A stretch of DNA of 64,000 nt from Acanthosoma haemorrhoidale (Eukaryota; Arthropoda; Insecta; Hemiptera; Acanthosomatidae), in NCBI GenBank assembly GCA_930367205.1, contig OV884014.1:114397768-114461767 (forward strand), written 5' to 3'. Below, in pieces: positions 47,691 through 59,800 of the stretch. Position numbers and translations under genes: made by a program. A model generated the notes under the pieces. It ran no database searches and was not told the DNA's origin. It saw nothing but the letters and a program-made list of their open reading frames with translations. The stretch's first letter is position 1; each line of letters starts with the position of its first letter.

Positions 47691-50600
47691 AATCCGCTAT
47701 GACTATAGACTCTTTCTAATATCAGCCAATTGCTTTAGGTCACATTTATAATTTTTCCCTACAAACACGTACAGTATAACATTATTTAGGACGTTGGGAT
47801 AAGTTTGTCGCTGTGGTATGGAACTATTCAAAAATTTGTTGACAAGAAAATATGTCATTCGCTTTTTTTTTTATATATGATAAAACAAGTTACTAAAAAG
47901 TTTATCCACAGCAGGTCCTATGTCAATTCTTAGAATTGCTATAACAGGAATTCAGATGTATAAAGAAACATCTCAAATCCTATAGTATCAAAAGTAAACA
48001 CCAATTATTAATAATGCTTTATTAAGCAAATATTTCCTTTAATGCGTATTAGTATCATCCTGAACTTTTGAGTAAAGTGTCTCGTTTATTATAGGAAGAA
48101 GCTTTGTATTATTAAACGGTTTTACAAACTTTGTTACATTAGCTAAATAAGAATTCGTGTTCAAAATTAATTTTATTTCTACAATATGGCTTTTTATATA
48201 TTTTATCAGTCTAATATATATTGATCAAGAATGTATATTGACTATAAATACAGATTGAATCAGCAGAAAGTAATAATTGTAGATAATGAAATAAAATTGA
48301 TATTCAATATATTCCCTGTCGTACTTATTTTTATTTACCTATAACCTGTCGAGGACTGAGTGTAACAAAACAACCTGTTCATGTCACTATAATGTACACT
48401 GCTCGGCAGACCAAGACCTATCAGGTAGTTTTAGCTACCATCTTAAAATTCCGCTGAACTAATTAGTAATAATTGTTATAATTTCTCACATATCCTCAAC
48501 CTGCTATTTTTAATGGTCTATCTTTCCCGGAAAACTATGGTTATCTTACCCTAGCCCCTTAACAGATGGTCCCAGATAACACTTAATAGTAATGCTAATA
48601 ATAATGCCGCAGCCGATTCAGAGGCGAAGTTTTACTGTACAATACAGTCGCTTGCAGCATTTTAAAATTACTTTGTAAATGTTTGATGTTACATAAAACA
48701 ATTTCAAATTTTATTATTTTTTTCTGATTTAAAGGAATTCATAAGACTGGTTTAGCTGTGTTTGTTCTATTCACTGTCTTTAGTTGGATTTTATTTCTTC
48801 ATTCTTAAAACCTTTTCTGATAAAATAATAAATAACTTTAAAAATGTGATTGTTATATTTTTACTATAGTATATTTTTAAATTATACAAATACATTTTTT
48901 AAAATTGTATTTTTAGCTATATGCTTTTGCTATATTTTTATTATTATTTAGGAAGCACATTAGTTTCGGTAGTACAAAGGAATATCCATGCTTACATTCC
49001 AAATTTTAAATGTTCTGCTGCCACTTTTGAGTTCCATTCTTGTTTAATTTAATTTTTTTTTTTTTTAAATATGTGATATTATTATAGTTACTATTTATAT
49101 TTTAAATTTTGGTGTGTACCTACAATAGTTCTTGCTTATAAAACTATCAGTAAAATTGTGTGGATGAGCCAAAAAATATAGTAAGCTATTTGAGCGATAT
49201 CTCAATATTTTATTACATTTTGACCGGAGTTGGGCATTATATAATCATGACTACAAACATAGCTACCTGCCAATATATTGATTTTTGTATATCTGACTTT
49301 GTTTAATATTGTCTATTATATAACGTGTTGTAGTAAATCTATTGCATGTGTAAATTAATTTTATTTCTGTATTTCATTTGTATTTTTGTGATATTATTTT
49401 TGTTGTTAATTTTAATAATTTATTATTTTTGTTGTTTTCAATAATGTAATTGATGCCTTAGGTGAGAACAGAACACATTTAGCAAAAGTGTATTTTGAGA
49501 TTATTTTTTTTTAATTTACACTTTATTTCATATTTTATGTGTTATGTTTTGCTACATTTTTTACCAAGAAATCAATTACGTTATTTAACCATTATATTAA
49601 TAATGGGAAATTGTTTTCTAAAAAAACAAAACTGTTATTAAAAGAAACAATTTCAAACTTGCAGAGGTTATTTAGAAGGCATTTGTCCAAAAAAGAGTAC
49701 CTAATACTTCTACTGCTACCTCAATTACAAAAAAAAGTATTCCTGTTCATAAAAGATTATTTTTGTTTCAATTATGTCAAAATAGCTAGTACTTATTTAC
49801 TGGAATTCCATTGTTTATTTATTGCGGGTTTATTTAGTCTAGTCATTACCACAATTCTTGTGATTGTTTTGTACTTCAAAATAAGTTTTCATTTTAGTAT
49901 AAGATATTCCGAGCTATTCTTTGTTTTTAAAGTCGTTAACAGGGTTTATGCGATATGCCTTATAGATATATTTAATTTTTTATCATTGAGGTGACAATTA
50001 TACTATCACCATTTGTAAAAATATAGTATTTTGCAATTCCATTATTGTACACTCCAAACTATCATCCGTAGTGCACTCGATTTTTCATTAAATCCGTTCA
50101 TTAATTATAATTGTAGGGATGCACTTCCATCTTTTCACTAAGCTTCCATTTAATATTCTAAATGGCGTTTGCCCAAAAATTATCGTAATTTTTAGCTAGA
50201 ACCAATGAACAACAACAGTCCAAAACAAAAAATATCAGATATTTTTTAACATGAATTTTATATTGTCAAATTACACTCTTGGTCAAATTATCATATCATT
50301 TTGTAAAATCTTTAAATATAATTCAAGTCTCTCTAAACAGTTGGGCAAAGGATTGAAGATAAAACTAGCGATCAGATTATGGCATAGTTCTGAAACGTTA
50401 AGAATGGAAGTTGACCATTTCATCTGAGAGGGTGATGCGGAAGTTAGCCAGTTAACATTTTTCTGGAAACGCTACAACAGCCCTTTAGTCAACTAGAAAA
50501 ATTCAGTCTAAACCATAAAATAGTTCTGAATTGACACTGTTTTTCTCATAGAGTCGCGTCGCCTTATACTTTAAAAATACAGAAGATTATAGAGCTATTT

Positions 50601-52830
50601 TTGATTTAGTGGAAAAGGTTAGCTAGTTTCTGATTTTGACCAGGGGTGTATATTATATTTAAATTATCATTGACAATGTTTTTATTTGCAAATAAAAACT
50701 CTTCGTCTGTAAATATAAAACAACTTATATACTTAAGCTTACCAAAGAGATTTGGTTATCACTAATAAGCAAATTACACTTTTCGTAACTAAGAATTAAT
50801 TAAATTACCTTATTTTGCAGTAATTTTATGGATGTTTGCTTGTTAAGCCATGAGTACAAGAATTATTGTCGTAAAGCTTTATATAATTGCCTTATAGTTA
50901 TCACGAAACATGATGCTCAGTCATTAACTATTGAACCAATCTTAGACTGCTCACTTGCTAGTCAATGTCTTAGGTCCTTTTAAAGTACTTCGGCTTTCGG
51001 AGGATTTAATATTTTTACATTATTCGTAACAAAGTAGCAATATAAATTTTTAATGCTGCTTTTAAGTGTCACTTTATAATTAGTAGCTCACCTATTGAAA
51101 TAAATTTTAATCGCACACAATTGACATATTAAGACAATTTAATTCAGGATCAGTGCCTCCTCTATTTTTCATTAAAATATTTATATTTTTCAATTTAATG
51201 CTCGGCCATTGAAATTTGATTTTTCAAATTGTAAACTATTATGAAAAAATAAATGTATTTAAATCGGCCGCAAAATAGCTTACCGAGTTATTTGGTTAAA
51301 AAGTTCTGAATTTCGTGCATTTTTATAAAAATTAATTTTTTTTATATTTTTATAGTCAAATATTTTATTATTGTTATTTGTATGTATTATATTAGTACAT
51401 ACTTTTGTGAGTTAGTTTAGTTCTATCTTTATATACATCAAGAAGTAGACCACAAGGGTTTTGATGATTGCGCTGCTATAGATATTACAAGCTGATATTG
51501 TTAATGACACAATTGTGATTTTTATATTTAATATATATATACATATATATATGCAAGATAAAAGTGTTATTTAAATAAAACAACTGCATTTTATTGTTTT
51601 TTTATTTATTCTCGAGCAACCCTTATTTTAAATTAATTAAAAGTTAAGGTGGTATAGGATGGGTTAGAATCATGGGAGCACCTCATCGGATTTTAACTGT
51701 TTTGGTTACTTGCAATTTTTTTTCTACAGTCATGTAGTGAAATCAATATTAAAAAATCACATAGAATATAACAAACAAAAAAGTCAATTAGGACAGCTAT
51801 AACAACCAGTAGTAAAATTTTACCTCAGAATTAAGTAAGATAAATATTACTTGAGCCTTTTAACGCTATAAGAAAATTAAGGATAGCCTGGGATTCTTTA
51901 CTAAACAGGTTCGGTTCCTCATATCTGTCGGACTCCATATCTTTCACATAATGTTTTCTCTCTTCACATAATCAAACAATAATATAAATGTATAGCTAAA
52001 TAAAACATCAGATGCCACCACATTACACAAAAAGATCAGTTAGTACCAGTTTCTTAAACAGAATGAAAACGGGCTCATGCGATTTGACTGCAGTGCCTCA
52101 AGTAAAAGGCTCGTCTGTCTGCAGTATTTTGAATACAACGCTAATACTTTTGATGGGATATACTATCATATTCGGCTCCTCAAAAAATTAATAGTTGTGA
52201 TGAATAATGTTAGCTGTCTTCAAGTAGAATTCTTAATTCGACTGTTCGAAGGCTGCGACTCCGCAGTTTTTTAAACTTAAATACTCCATGAATAATGCTT
52301 TAGAAGTCATAAACAAATTAAAAGATAATCTACTTGCCCAACAATTGCATGCTGGTCCTCTTTCAGTGCTGTCAACCTATTTCTCAGCATACCTCCGCAT
52401 AAGTCTACAATCTTCGCTAAGGCACTACACTTAAATCTAAAAAAATGTATTCCGTTCATTAGCGAGGAGTTGGTGAACTTACCTAAACTGTGCCTCCAAC
52501 AAAAAATACTCCGAACACAATTAAGATTATAACCAACAAATGAAAGGACTAATAATAATAAAGGACTAACTTCATTTCTCCCCGCTTGGCTGAACTATTT
52601 TGATAACAAACATATTATGTCACAAAAAAATCGATACCATAAGAAGGTATATTAGATTAGGTGCTTAGAAGACATTCTATCATGCTTAGAAGGAAATAAT
52701 CGAATTAATTGCTCGGACATGACTTTAAAAAGGGATAGGAACTAAACATGAGTTTAACATATTCAGGAAACTTGCCATGACTGACACTACTATCTACAAC
52801 ACATCAATCGACCATGACATCCATAAACAG
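47691..52830. other. Long AT-rich intergenic stretch, one 151-codon frame
   Basis: About 5 kb without recognised genes. The frame at 49539-49994 (+) has a hydrophobic segment (FIAGLFSLVITTILVIVLYF) but is very rich in Phe, Leu, Ile and Lys, as expected of AT-rich sequence. An AT dinucleotide tract lies at about 51530-51553. No repeat borders were seen. Confidence 0.4.
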
Positions 52831-52832
52831 GC

Positions 52833-53776
52833 TGTCGGGATATTGGTTGAACAATTTTCGGAGGTGCACAATTGTTGGAAAAGGTGAACAATTGTCTGAG
52901 GTCAACAATTGTCGGATTGTTGTAGTTAATAACATGGACCATGTTCCATGTAGGCGTTAATATCTGACTCCATATATGATTAGGAATGTGTCCCGACAAG
53001 ACACTGTGTTCAGGATGAGGTTCAGAGGTTCATAAAGAATAAGACCAGTTTTAGAGTTCGGGCGAGAGATCGGCAGCGTAATAAGTACAAGTCGTCAGGG
53101 GTCTGCTATAGGCTGTGAGGCGAAGTGCCGTCGTATAGTAGCGGAAGGCTGAGTAGGCATATCGCGACGGTGATAGCGGATATCGGTATGTAGAAACTAT
53201 AAAAGAATGAAGAGTGGGCCGACCAGGGGCCAAGTGCCCCCGGTGTCGAGTTACTCGGAAGACTGAGAGACAGAGTAGCCCACCAGGGCCAGGTGGCCCT
53301 GGTGTAAGTGATAAGTTGTGCGGCTATGAAGCTTGAGAGACCGAGTGGGCTGAAGAGTGAAATTTTACTGATATAAATATGATAACCCCCTCCCTCGTGG
53401 AAGGCCGTTGGGATACAAGGGTGTGTTTAATATAGCTGCTAGGGCTTCACCCCCTTGGGTTATTTGACCACCTATAGCAAGGTTATTATCCCATGGGTCC
53501 CAAAAGGGTTCCTAGCATGATTTATTGACCGTGGGAACGTGACTGAAGGTCTATTTTAATAGGGGTAAGTGTCCTTTGCCCAGGTTTTATGGTACCAGGT
53601 GGCTAATTCTCTTGGTTTATTGCCGCACCCTTTTAGCACTTGTCTACGACTTCCGACCTCTCTATGATTTATTACCAGAAGTTACATAATGAAGTTACAT
53701 GACATTTTCTATTATAATACATTAATTATGAACCAGAGTGTAGGGTTATTTACATATATAGTTAGCGGTCGCTATA
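52833..53776 (+). mobile_element. Solo LTR 5 (TSD CAGGC)
   Basis: It starts TGTCGGGATATTGG and ends TAGCGGTCGCTATA. CAGGC flanks it at 52828-52832 and 53777-53781. It belongs with copy 4 (ACATGGACCATGTTCCATG). Its 5' end differs from copy 4 by a short imperfect tandem repeat at 52849-52917. Confidence 0.88.
52849..52917. repeat. Imperfect 17-20 bp tandem repeat within solo LTR 5
   Basis: Four units follow the pattern (G/C)AACAATTGTC-GGAGGT with the palindrome ACAATTGT in three of them. Confidence 0.8.
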
Positions 53777-53789
53777 CAGGCCATATTCC

Positions 53790-54800
53790 ACTATCTGACA
53801 GAGAAACTCAACAACGTTCGTCTGAATGAAGAAAGGAACAGGAAACAGCTGTTACAGAGATAGGCAATGAGGTTATACACAAAGTACTAAAGAGGAAAGA
53901 ATTTAAAATGATTTTTAAAAATACGAAGAAAAACACCAGATGCACCATATCCTAGGTCCGATTTCAAACAAATTGGCTCGGATACTTAAAAAAGAACAAG
54001 CCGTTTAAAAATCATAACTCCTTCAAAAAACAAATGTTTCGCATCAAAGACCACATACAAATTTAAGAACGTTCTGGGGACTACAGAATAAAGTGTGGAC
54101 AATACGAAAGGGAAATGAACCAAAAACTCAAGATAAGGTATAAAGAACACGCTCTCCGGAAAGAAAGTAATTTCTTGGACACCATGATGCTGCCTGCCCA
54201 TAGTCATTTTACTGCACGACAATATTCTTTTCCTGAATAACAAACTAGATTCACTGAGTCCCAACAACCTGAACAAAAGAGGTGAAATAGTAAAAACTAC
54301 TACGATGATATCCCCCCCCCTCCTCACCAATGAGGACAGTCGAGTCAAAAACTATATTTGAAGTCTGCTAGCACCATTATTTTTAATATTCCATAATCAC
54401 CACCATTGATATGTCAAGGTAAATTGGCTATGAAATTGAATATCGTACATATATTTTAACTTCAAGCAATTTCTAACATTTAACGTTTGACACATCAGAA
54501 ATAAATTCCATACTTCACAATATTAGCATACAGTTTACACTAGCCGAAATGTTTATTTAAATTATTTATGACCAGTATGGTATGTGAAATTTATATTTGG
54601 TATATAATTATATTTGGTCCATTTTAGCACCTGAAGATGAAAGTATGACCCGTCGAAAGTACATACCAATACTGCAATAAAACATACGCGGACAGACAAG
54701 CCCTCAAATACAACAGACCCACAACCAGCGTCCAAATAACATCATGTAATAAATCAGAAGAGAAATACTGCTTATTCAGATGATGAAAATGTATCAGGCC
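53790..54800 (+). pseudogene. Penelope-like element remnant
   Basis: Between about 54075 and 54165 one frame reads GDYRIKCGQYEREMNQKLK followed by IRYKEHALRKESNF, which resembles the GIY-YIG endonuclease domain at the C-terminus of Penelope-like retroelements (the tyrosine-containing start, then a basic R-KEH block). NKLARILKK lies upstream near 53965. The following non-coding part up to about 54680 is repeated, inverted, at 41190-41415. Stops and frameshifts abound. Confidence 0.5.
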
Positions 54801-56160
54801 TAAATATTCCTGCATTTTTTTTAATTATAAGTTATTAGTAAATTTCCTCTTAAGACTAGTGTTGTATACCGCAACATTTCATAAAATGGCGATGATGCTT
54901 CAGGAAGAGATTAATCGTCATCCAGGAATTAATCTGGAAAATTGCAACATTACTGTAAACGGTTCATTATGGGATAATAAAAATAACGAGTTAGTTCAAT
55001 TTATTTAATTTTTATTTTAATATAAATATAATACGTACAATTTTTAGGAGAGAGTTGTAATTTAATTACAAACTTGTACTTTTAAACAAATCATCACTAA
55101 GTTTAAATACAAAATTTAACAATAAATGTTTTACGATAATGTAACTCACATTTTAGTAAAACTATTGTTCATTAAGCCTTTTTGATGATAAATTGATTTT
55201 AAGCTTAAGTAAGATGTCGACTAAGTAATAAATTTTGTAGAATGTAAGCGACATAAAAATAAAAGTCGAAAATTACAATACAAAATACTGTGATCTTTCT
55301 AATAATAATTAAAAAAAAAAATTCTGTCCAACTTCTTTTGAATAATTAATACTCCGATAAATTTAACAATTTATAAACAATATATAAACATTCTGTAAAA
55401 TTAAACTATTGATAGAAGTTCTGACACTCTATAATAACAGATAATAGATTAATACATAAAAAAAAAAGTTAATTTAGTTTTCAAAAACAACTAATAAAAG
55501 CAAACATATTCAATCCAGATATGTGTGACATATAATACGAGATAGATTCAATGACATATTTCTATTAAGATGTTTAACAGTCAATAAGATTATTTACCAA
55601 CAGGTTATTAACGGCTTCGATCGACTGAGAAATATCTTAAGAATAAAATCAATACTAAATTTTTGTTGGTTTCTTAGGTACGACTGAACCTAATTAATAG
55701 TTTATTGTTCAGTCATAACAACATACATGAATTTAGGAATCGGATATTCCAGTAGCAATGATCGTAAAAAAAATTAGAATAAGGTGGCTGATACAAGAAT
55801 AAAGAACGGATTGAAAGAGCATCTCCAGAAGGTCAAATGATAGATAGACACATCGGCGGAAAGAGGATCTGATAAAATTCGAATTGCGAGTACTTAAATT
55901 TGCTTCAACAAGGAAATTACCAGGAAAAATTTTTCTTTAACAGAAAATCGCATGTCTCAATTTTCAAGGGCCACTTTTACTTCTTTTAGCACGCCTCCAC
56001 AGCTATGTAAATGGGATAGGCCAGTCAAGGTGTAGGAAGCCCCGCATGCAGATTTACGGAGGAAGGAAGGAGGCAACCCTAAAATAATTTATAAATGCAC
56101 AATAACTTTTTCACAATGAATTGAACAAACTATACATCATCAACAGGCATAAATTAAAAG
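54801..56160. other. AT-rich intergenic stretch
   Basis: No gene recognised. It lies between the Penelope-like remnant and the second minisatellite. Confidence 0.35.
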
Positions 56161-56244
56161 CATAATCACAATACATTATTATTTAACGTATAATCACAAT
56201 ACATTATTACTTAACGTATAATCACAATACATTATTACTTAACG
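56161..56244. repeat. 28-bp minisatellite, three copies
   Basis: The unit ATAATCACAATACATTATTA followed by CTTAACGT is repeated at 56161, 56189 and 56217. The first copy differs at a couple of positions, the last two are identical. Confidence 0.97.
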
Positions 56245-56879
56245 TGTCTCCGAGACCTGAAGAAGGAGAAACTAATTTATCTCAAAGCTATTATTGGCTT
56301 CATTGCTATGACATAACCGTAACCTGGAATTCTTCCTCAGTCATCTGACCGAAATTTGAAAGAACCTTGTAAAAAATTATCAATACGATAGCCAGTAGGA
56401 AAAGGATACTCTAAACAGACAGAAAAAAAAAATCCCCCGCAGTCAAATAGGCTGGGAACAAGACTAGGAAGAAAATCCTGGAAGGCATCCAGAACGACAA
56501 CGTGAATCCTCTATAGTTGAGGTTATGTTTGAGATAATTGTGAGAGTATTATTCTTTAGGTAAATCAAATCATGTTTAACGCCGAATAAGATTAGACGTT
56601 TTAATATATTAATAATTAGAATTTTAGTCTATTCTTTCTAAAAATGTAGGTAATATATTTTATGTAACCATATATTTTTTTTCTTTAATAAATCCTAACA
56701 GAACGATCTCAAAGAGGTCAAATTAAAATGGCAGAGCATTTACTGCACTATTAAATAGGAAACTGATACATGTACTAATATTATAATAAATCACACTAGC
56801 AATAAATAAACAATCTTTTACAGAGTTTATAGTCGACAACTATAATAAATTTTATAAGCATTCAAAAATCTAAAATTGA
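56245..56879. other. CCDC47 downstream region and 3' UTR
   Basis: AT-rich sequence that includes the CCDC47 3' untranslated region. I did not find an unambiguous polyadenylation signal. Confidence 0.4.
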
Positions 56880-59800
56880 CTATAGCGCCTTCACTTTCAA
56901 TTGTTTCATCTTAGGCGCTTTTTTCTTCATTTGTCTTTTCATTTCTTTCTCTTCCCATTTCCTTTGTTTCTCTGGATCATCCTCCTGCAAAATTAACAAT
57001 ATTTTTATTTTATTTTTTCATTTTATAAGATGGATTAATAGTGAATATTAGCGACTTGGATACAACTGAATTATTGTTTTTGGCATGCGGACCACTGCTT
57101 AGGGAGAATCAATTGTTTACGTTTTCTGTCATGTAAACCACAAAAGAAAAACCGAAGCCTTCCTAACTAGGATTCATGCCAAATCCTACTTTGGAATGTT
57201 TTCTAAAAAACAATTGATTAGGACATCACATATAACATTACACATGATTTGATTGCACATGAACTTAACATATCTTAATTATTAATCAAGAAAAAAGACA
57301 TGACTTATAGAACAATAAATACAGTGTTCAACTTTATGTATGTTTTTTGCTAGAGGCAAACAGTACCGGTCATTAGTAGATATATTTTTGGGCAAGAGAT
57401 TTGACAAAACAATTGCGAATGATTGGAAGATTTAAAATTCCCAGTTCGATCATGATTAAATTTGATTTGCGACAAATTTATGTCCAATCCCTTGACAGGG
57501 CACTGCTATATGAAGTGTTCGACAATTTTCGCAACTGAGTCTTTGGACTCTGAAATAACAAAAACTGGGGAGAAATCGCTCACCTGAAGAATCCTTTCCT
57601 TTTCTTGCCTTCTCTTTTCTTCTCTCCTAGTCGCCGCAGCTTCGGCACGTGCCGCGTGAGTAGTTTTCAAAAAGGCCTCTTCAACTTTCAGTCTATTTTT
57701 ATCAGCCTTATTTTTTCCCTGACAACAAATAATAATAACTTAATTGTGTAATTAATAAATAAGATGATACAATCACTTTTTAAAATAAATAGCTTCTACC
57801 TTACCTCTCTACTAAGCCTGTATCTTTTAATCTTTTCCATACAATAGAAAACCATATTCATAAGTGGTTTCAAGGCGTCCATTGCTTCCTGAGCAGATCT
57901 ACCTTTAGTCGGAATGTTAAATCCAAACATCAGAATTTTCTTGGTCGCAGGTAATTTGGTAAGGTTTGTTTCTCTTTAAAATACAAAATACATATAAAGT
58001 AAAAAAAAATTGTTTTGGTTTAAGAGATATATATTTATATAATTTATATGATTAATTACTCAGTCTGTTTGGGACCGGAGAACTGGTCTGAAAAATGGAT
58101 AAAATCTATGAGATCAGGGTGACTATCAAATAGCGAAGTGATCTTGGAGTCAAGAATCGCCGAGGTCACTTCTCCCATCTCGGACATGATCTGGAACTGT
58201 GACGGGAGTCCCACCTTATCACCACTCTTCCGCTCCACACAATACATACTCTGAAATCGAACATATACATATTGTAACAATATTTTATAAATTCATATTT
58301 AATATAGAATATATTTTATTTTAATTTGAATCTGTCTTTTCGACCATTTTTGAGTTGTTTTTAATATAACAGTCAGTTTATCGAGAGGACCTTCTGTCAA
58401 TGAAAGCTGTCAATGTTCTTTTGGAATCAGTTAAAACTCGGGCAACAAGATATCTCTTGTTCTAGGGAGGGGGGTAGGCATTATTCATTCATGATGAAGG
58501 AAACAGAGACCGGTTTAGGAGGAGGTACACAGGGCACTTATTTATGGGTAATAGTCCTTGACAGGTATAGACCAAACTGAAAAAGTTGACCTGCTCTTGG
58601 GAATGTAAGAGGTCATTCTCTTAACGGAATGTTTTTAAGGCAGAAGGGATTTTCCCCGCACAACCCACTTCACATTATTACCTACCCTAAGTTTTTCTGA
58701 GCAGAAACGGACTCGATGACCTTGGCTAGTCCAAATAGATCAATTATAAGAACCAGGAACCATAACTAGAGCTGTCAATCAGTTAAACTATGCTTCTAAT
58801 ATTGGGGGCCGGAAAGTAATGTCTTTTTTTTTTTTACATTAAATTCAAACAGATAAACTTTAAACAAGTTTTTGTTTTTGATCAATGATATAATCGCCCT
58901 CGTTATCAGCAACCTTTTGTCATCTAGTGTGCAAATTTTCAATGCCTGATCGATCAAAGTCGATTGGTTTTTGAGCAAAATTTCTGGAAATGGCATTTTG
59001 GACATCATCCAAATTTTGAAATTTTTTGCCACTTAGAAAATGTAGTGATCAGAATAAATGGAAATCCAAAATCGGGCGAGTATGGTGGTTGAGGTAATAC
59101 TTCCCACCCCAATTCATTAATTTTTTCCAGGGTTCTTGTGGAAAAAATAGGCCCAGTGGGGTCTTGCATTATCGTGTTGCAGAATAACGCCTTTTTTATT
59201 GACAATCGCTGGGCAATTTTCAATTAAAGATTGATTTACTCGATCCAATTGTTCACTGTCAAGATCTGCATTCAGTTTTTCCAGGTATCAGCGATGAACG
59301 ACCCCACAAATACTCCACTAAACAAACAAATCGCCTTTTTGGAGTGTAAACCTGGCTTATAGCTGTACTTCGTGCCGATTCATGCGGAGAGAGATTCTTG
59401 GATTATCACTGAGGACCCATTTTTCATCTCCAGCCTCACCCACCATACTCGCCCGATATTGCGCCATCGGATTTCAATTAATTCCGATCACTAAAAATTT
59501 CAAAATTTTGATGATGTCCAAAATGCCATCTCTAGATATTTTGCTCAAAACCCAATTGATTTTGATCGATCAGGCATTGAAAATTTGCACACTAGATAGC
59601 AAAAGGTTGCTGATAACGAGGGTGATTACATCATTGATCAAAAACAAAAACTTGTTAAAAATTTATCTGTTTCAATTTAATGTAAAAAAATTGACATTAC
59701 TTTCATTTCCCCTAAAATATACTCAAATTAATTATTATTGTTAAGTTAGCGAATCAATTAGTTTTATTAAAATAATTTTTAAAGTAGAGAAATTGGATAT

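Noticed and set aside
58796..59032. Minus-strand 78-codon frame as a host gene
   Set aside because: It is the end of a mariner transposase, and its mirror appears at 59382-59744.
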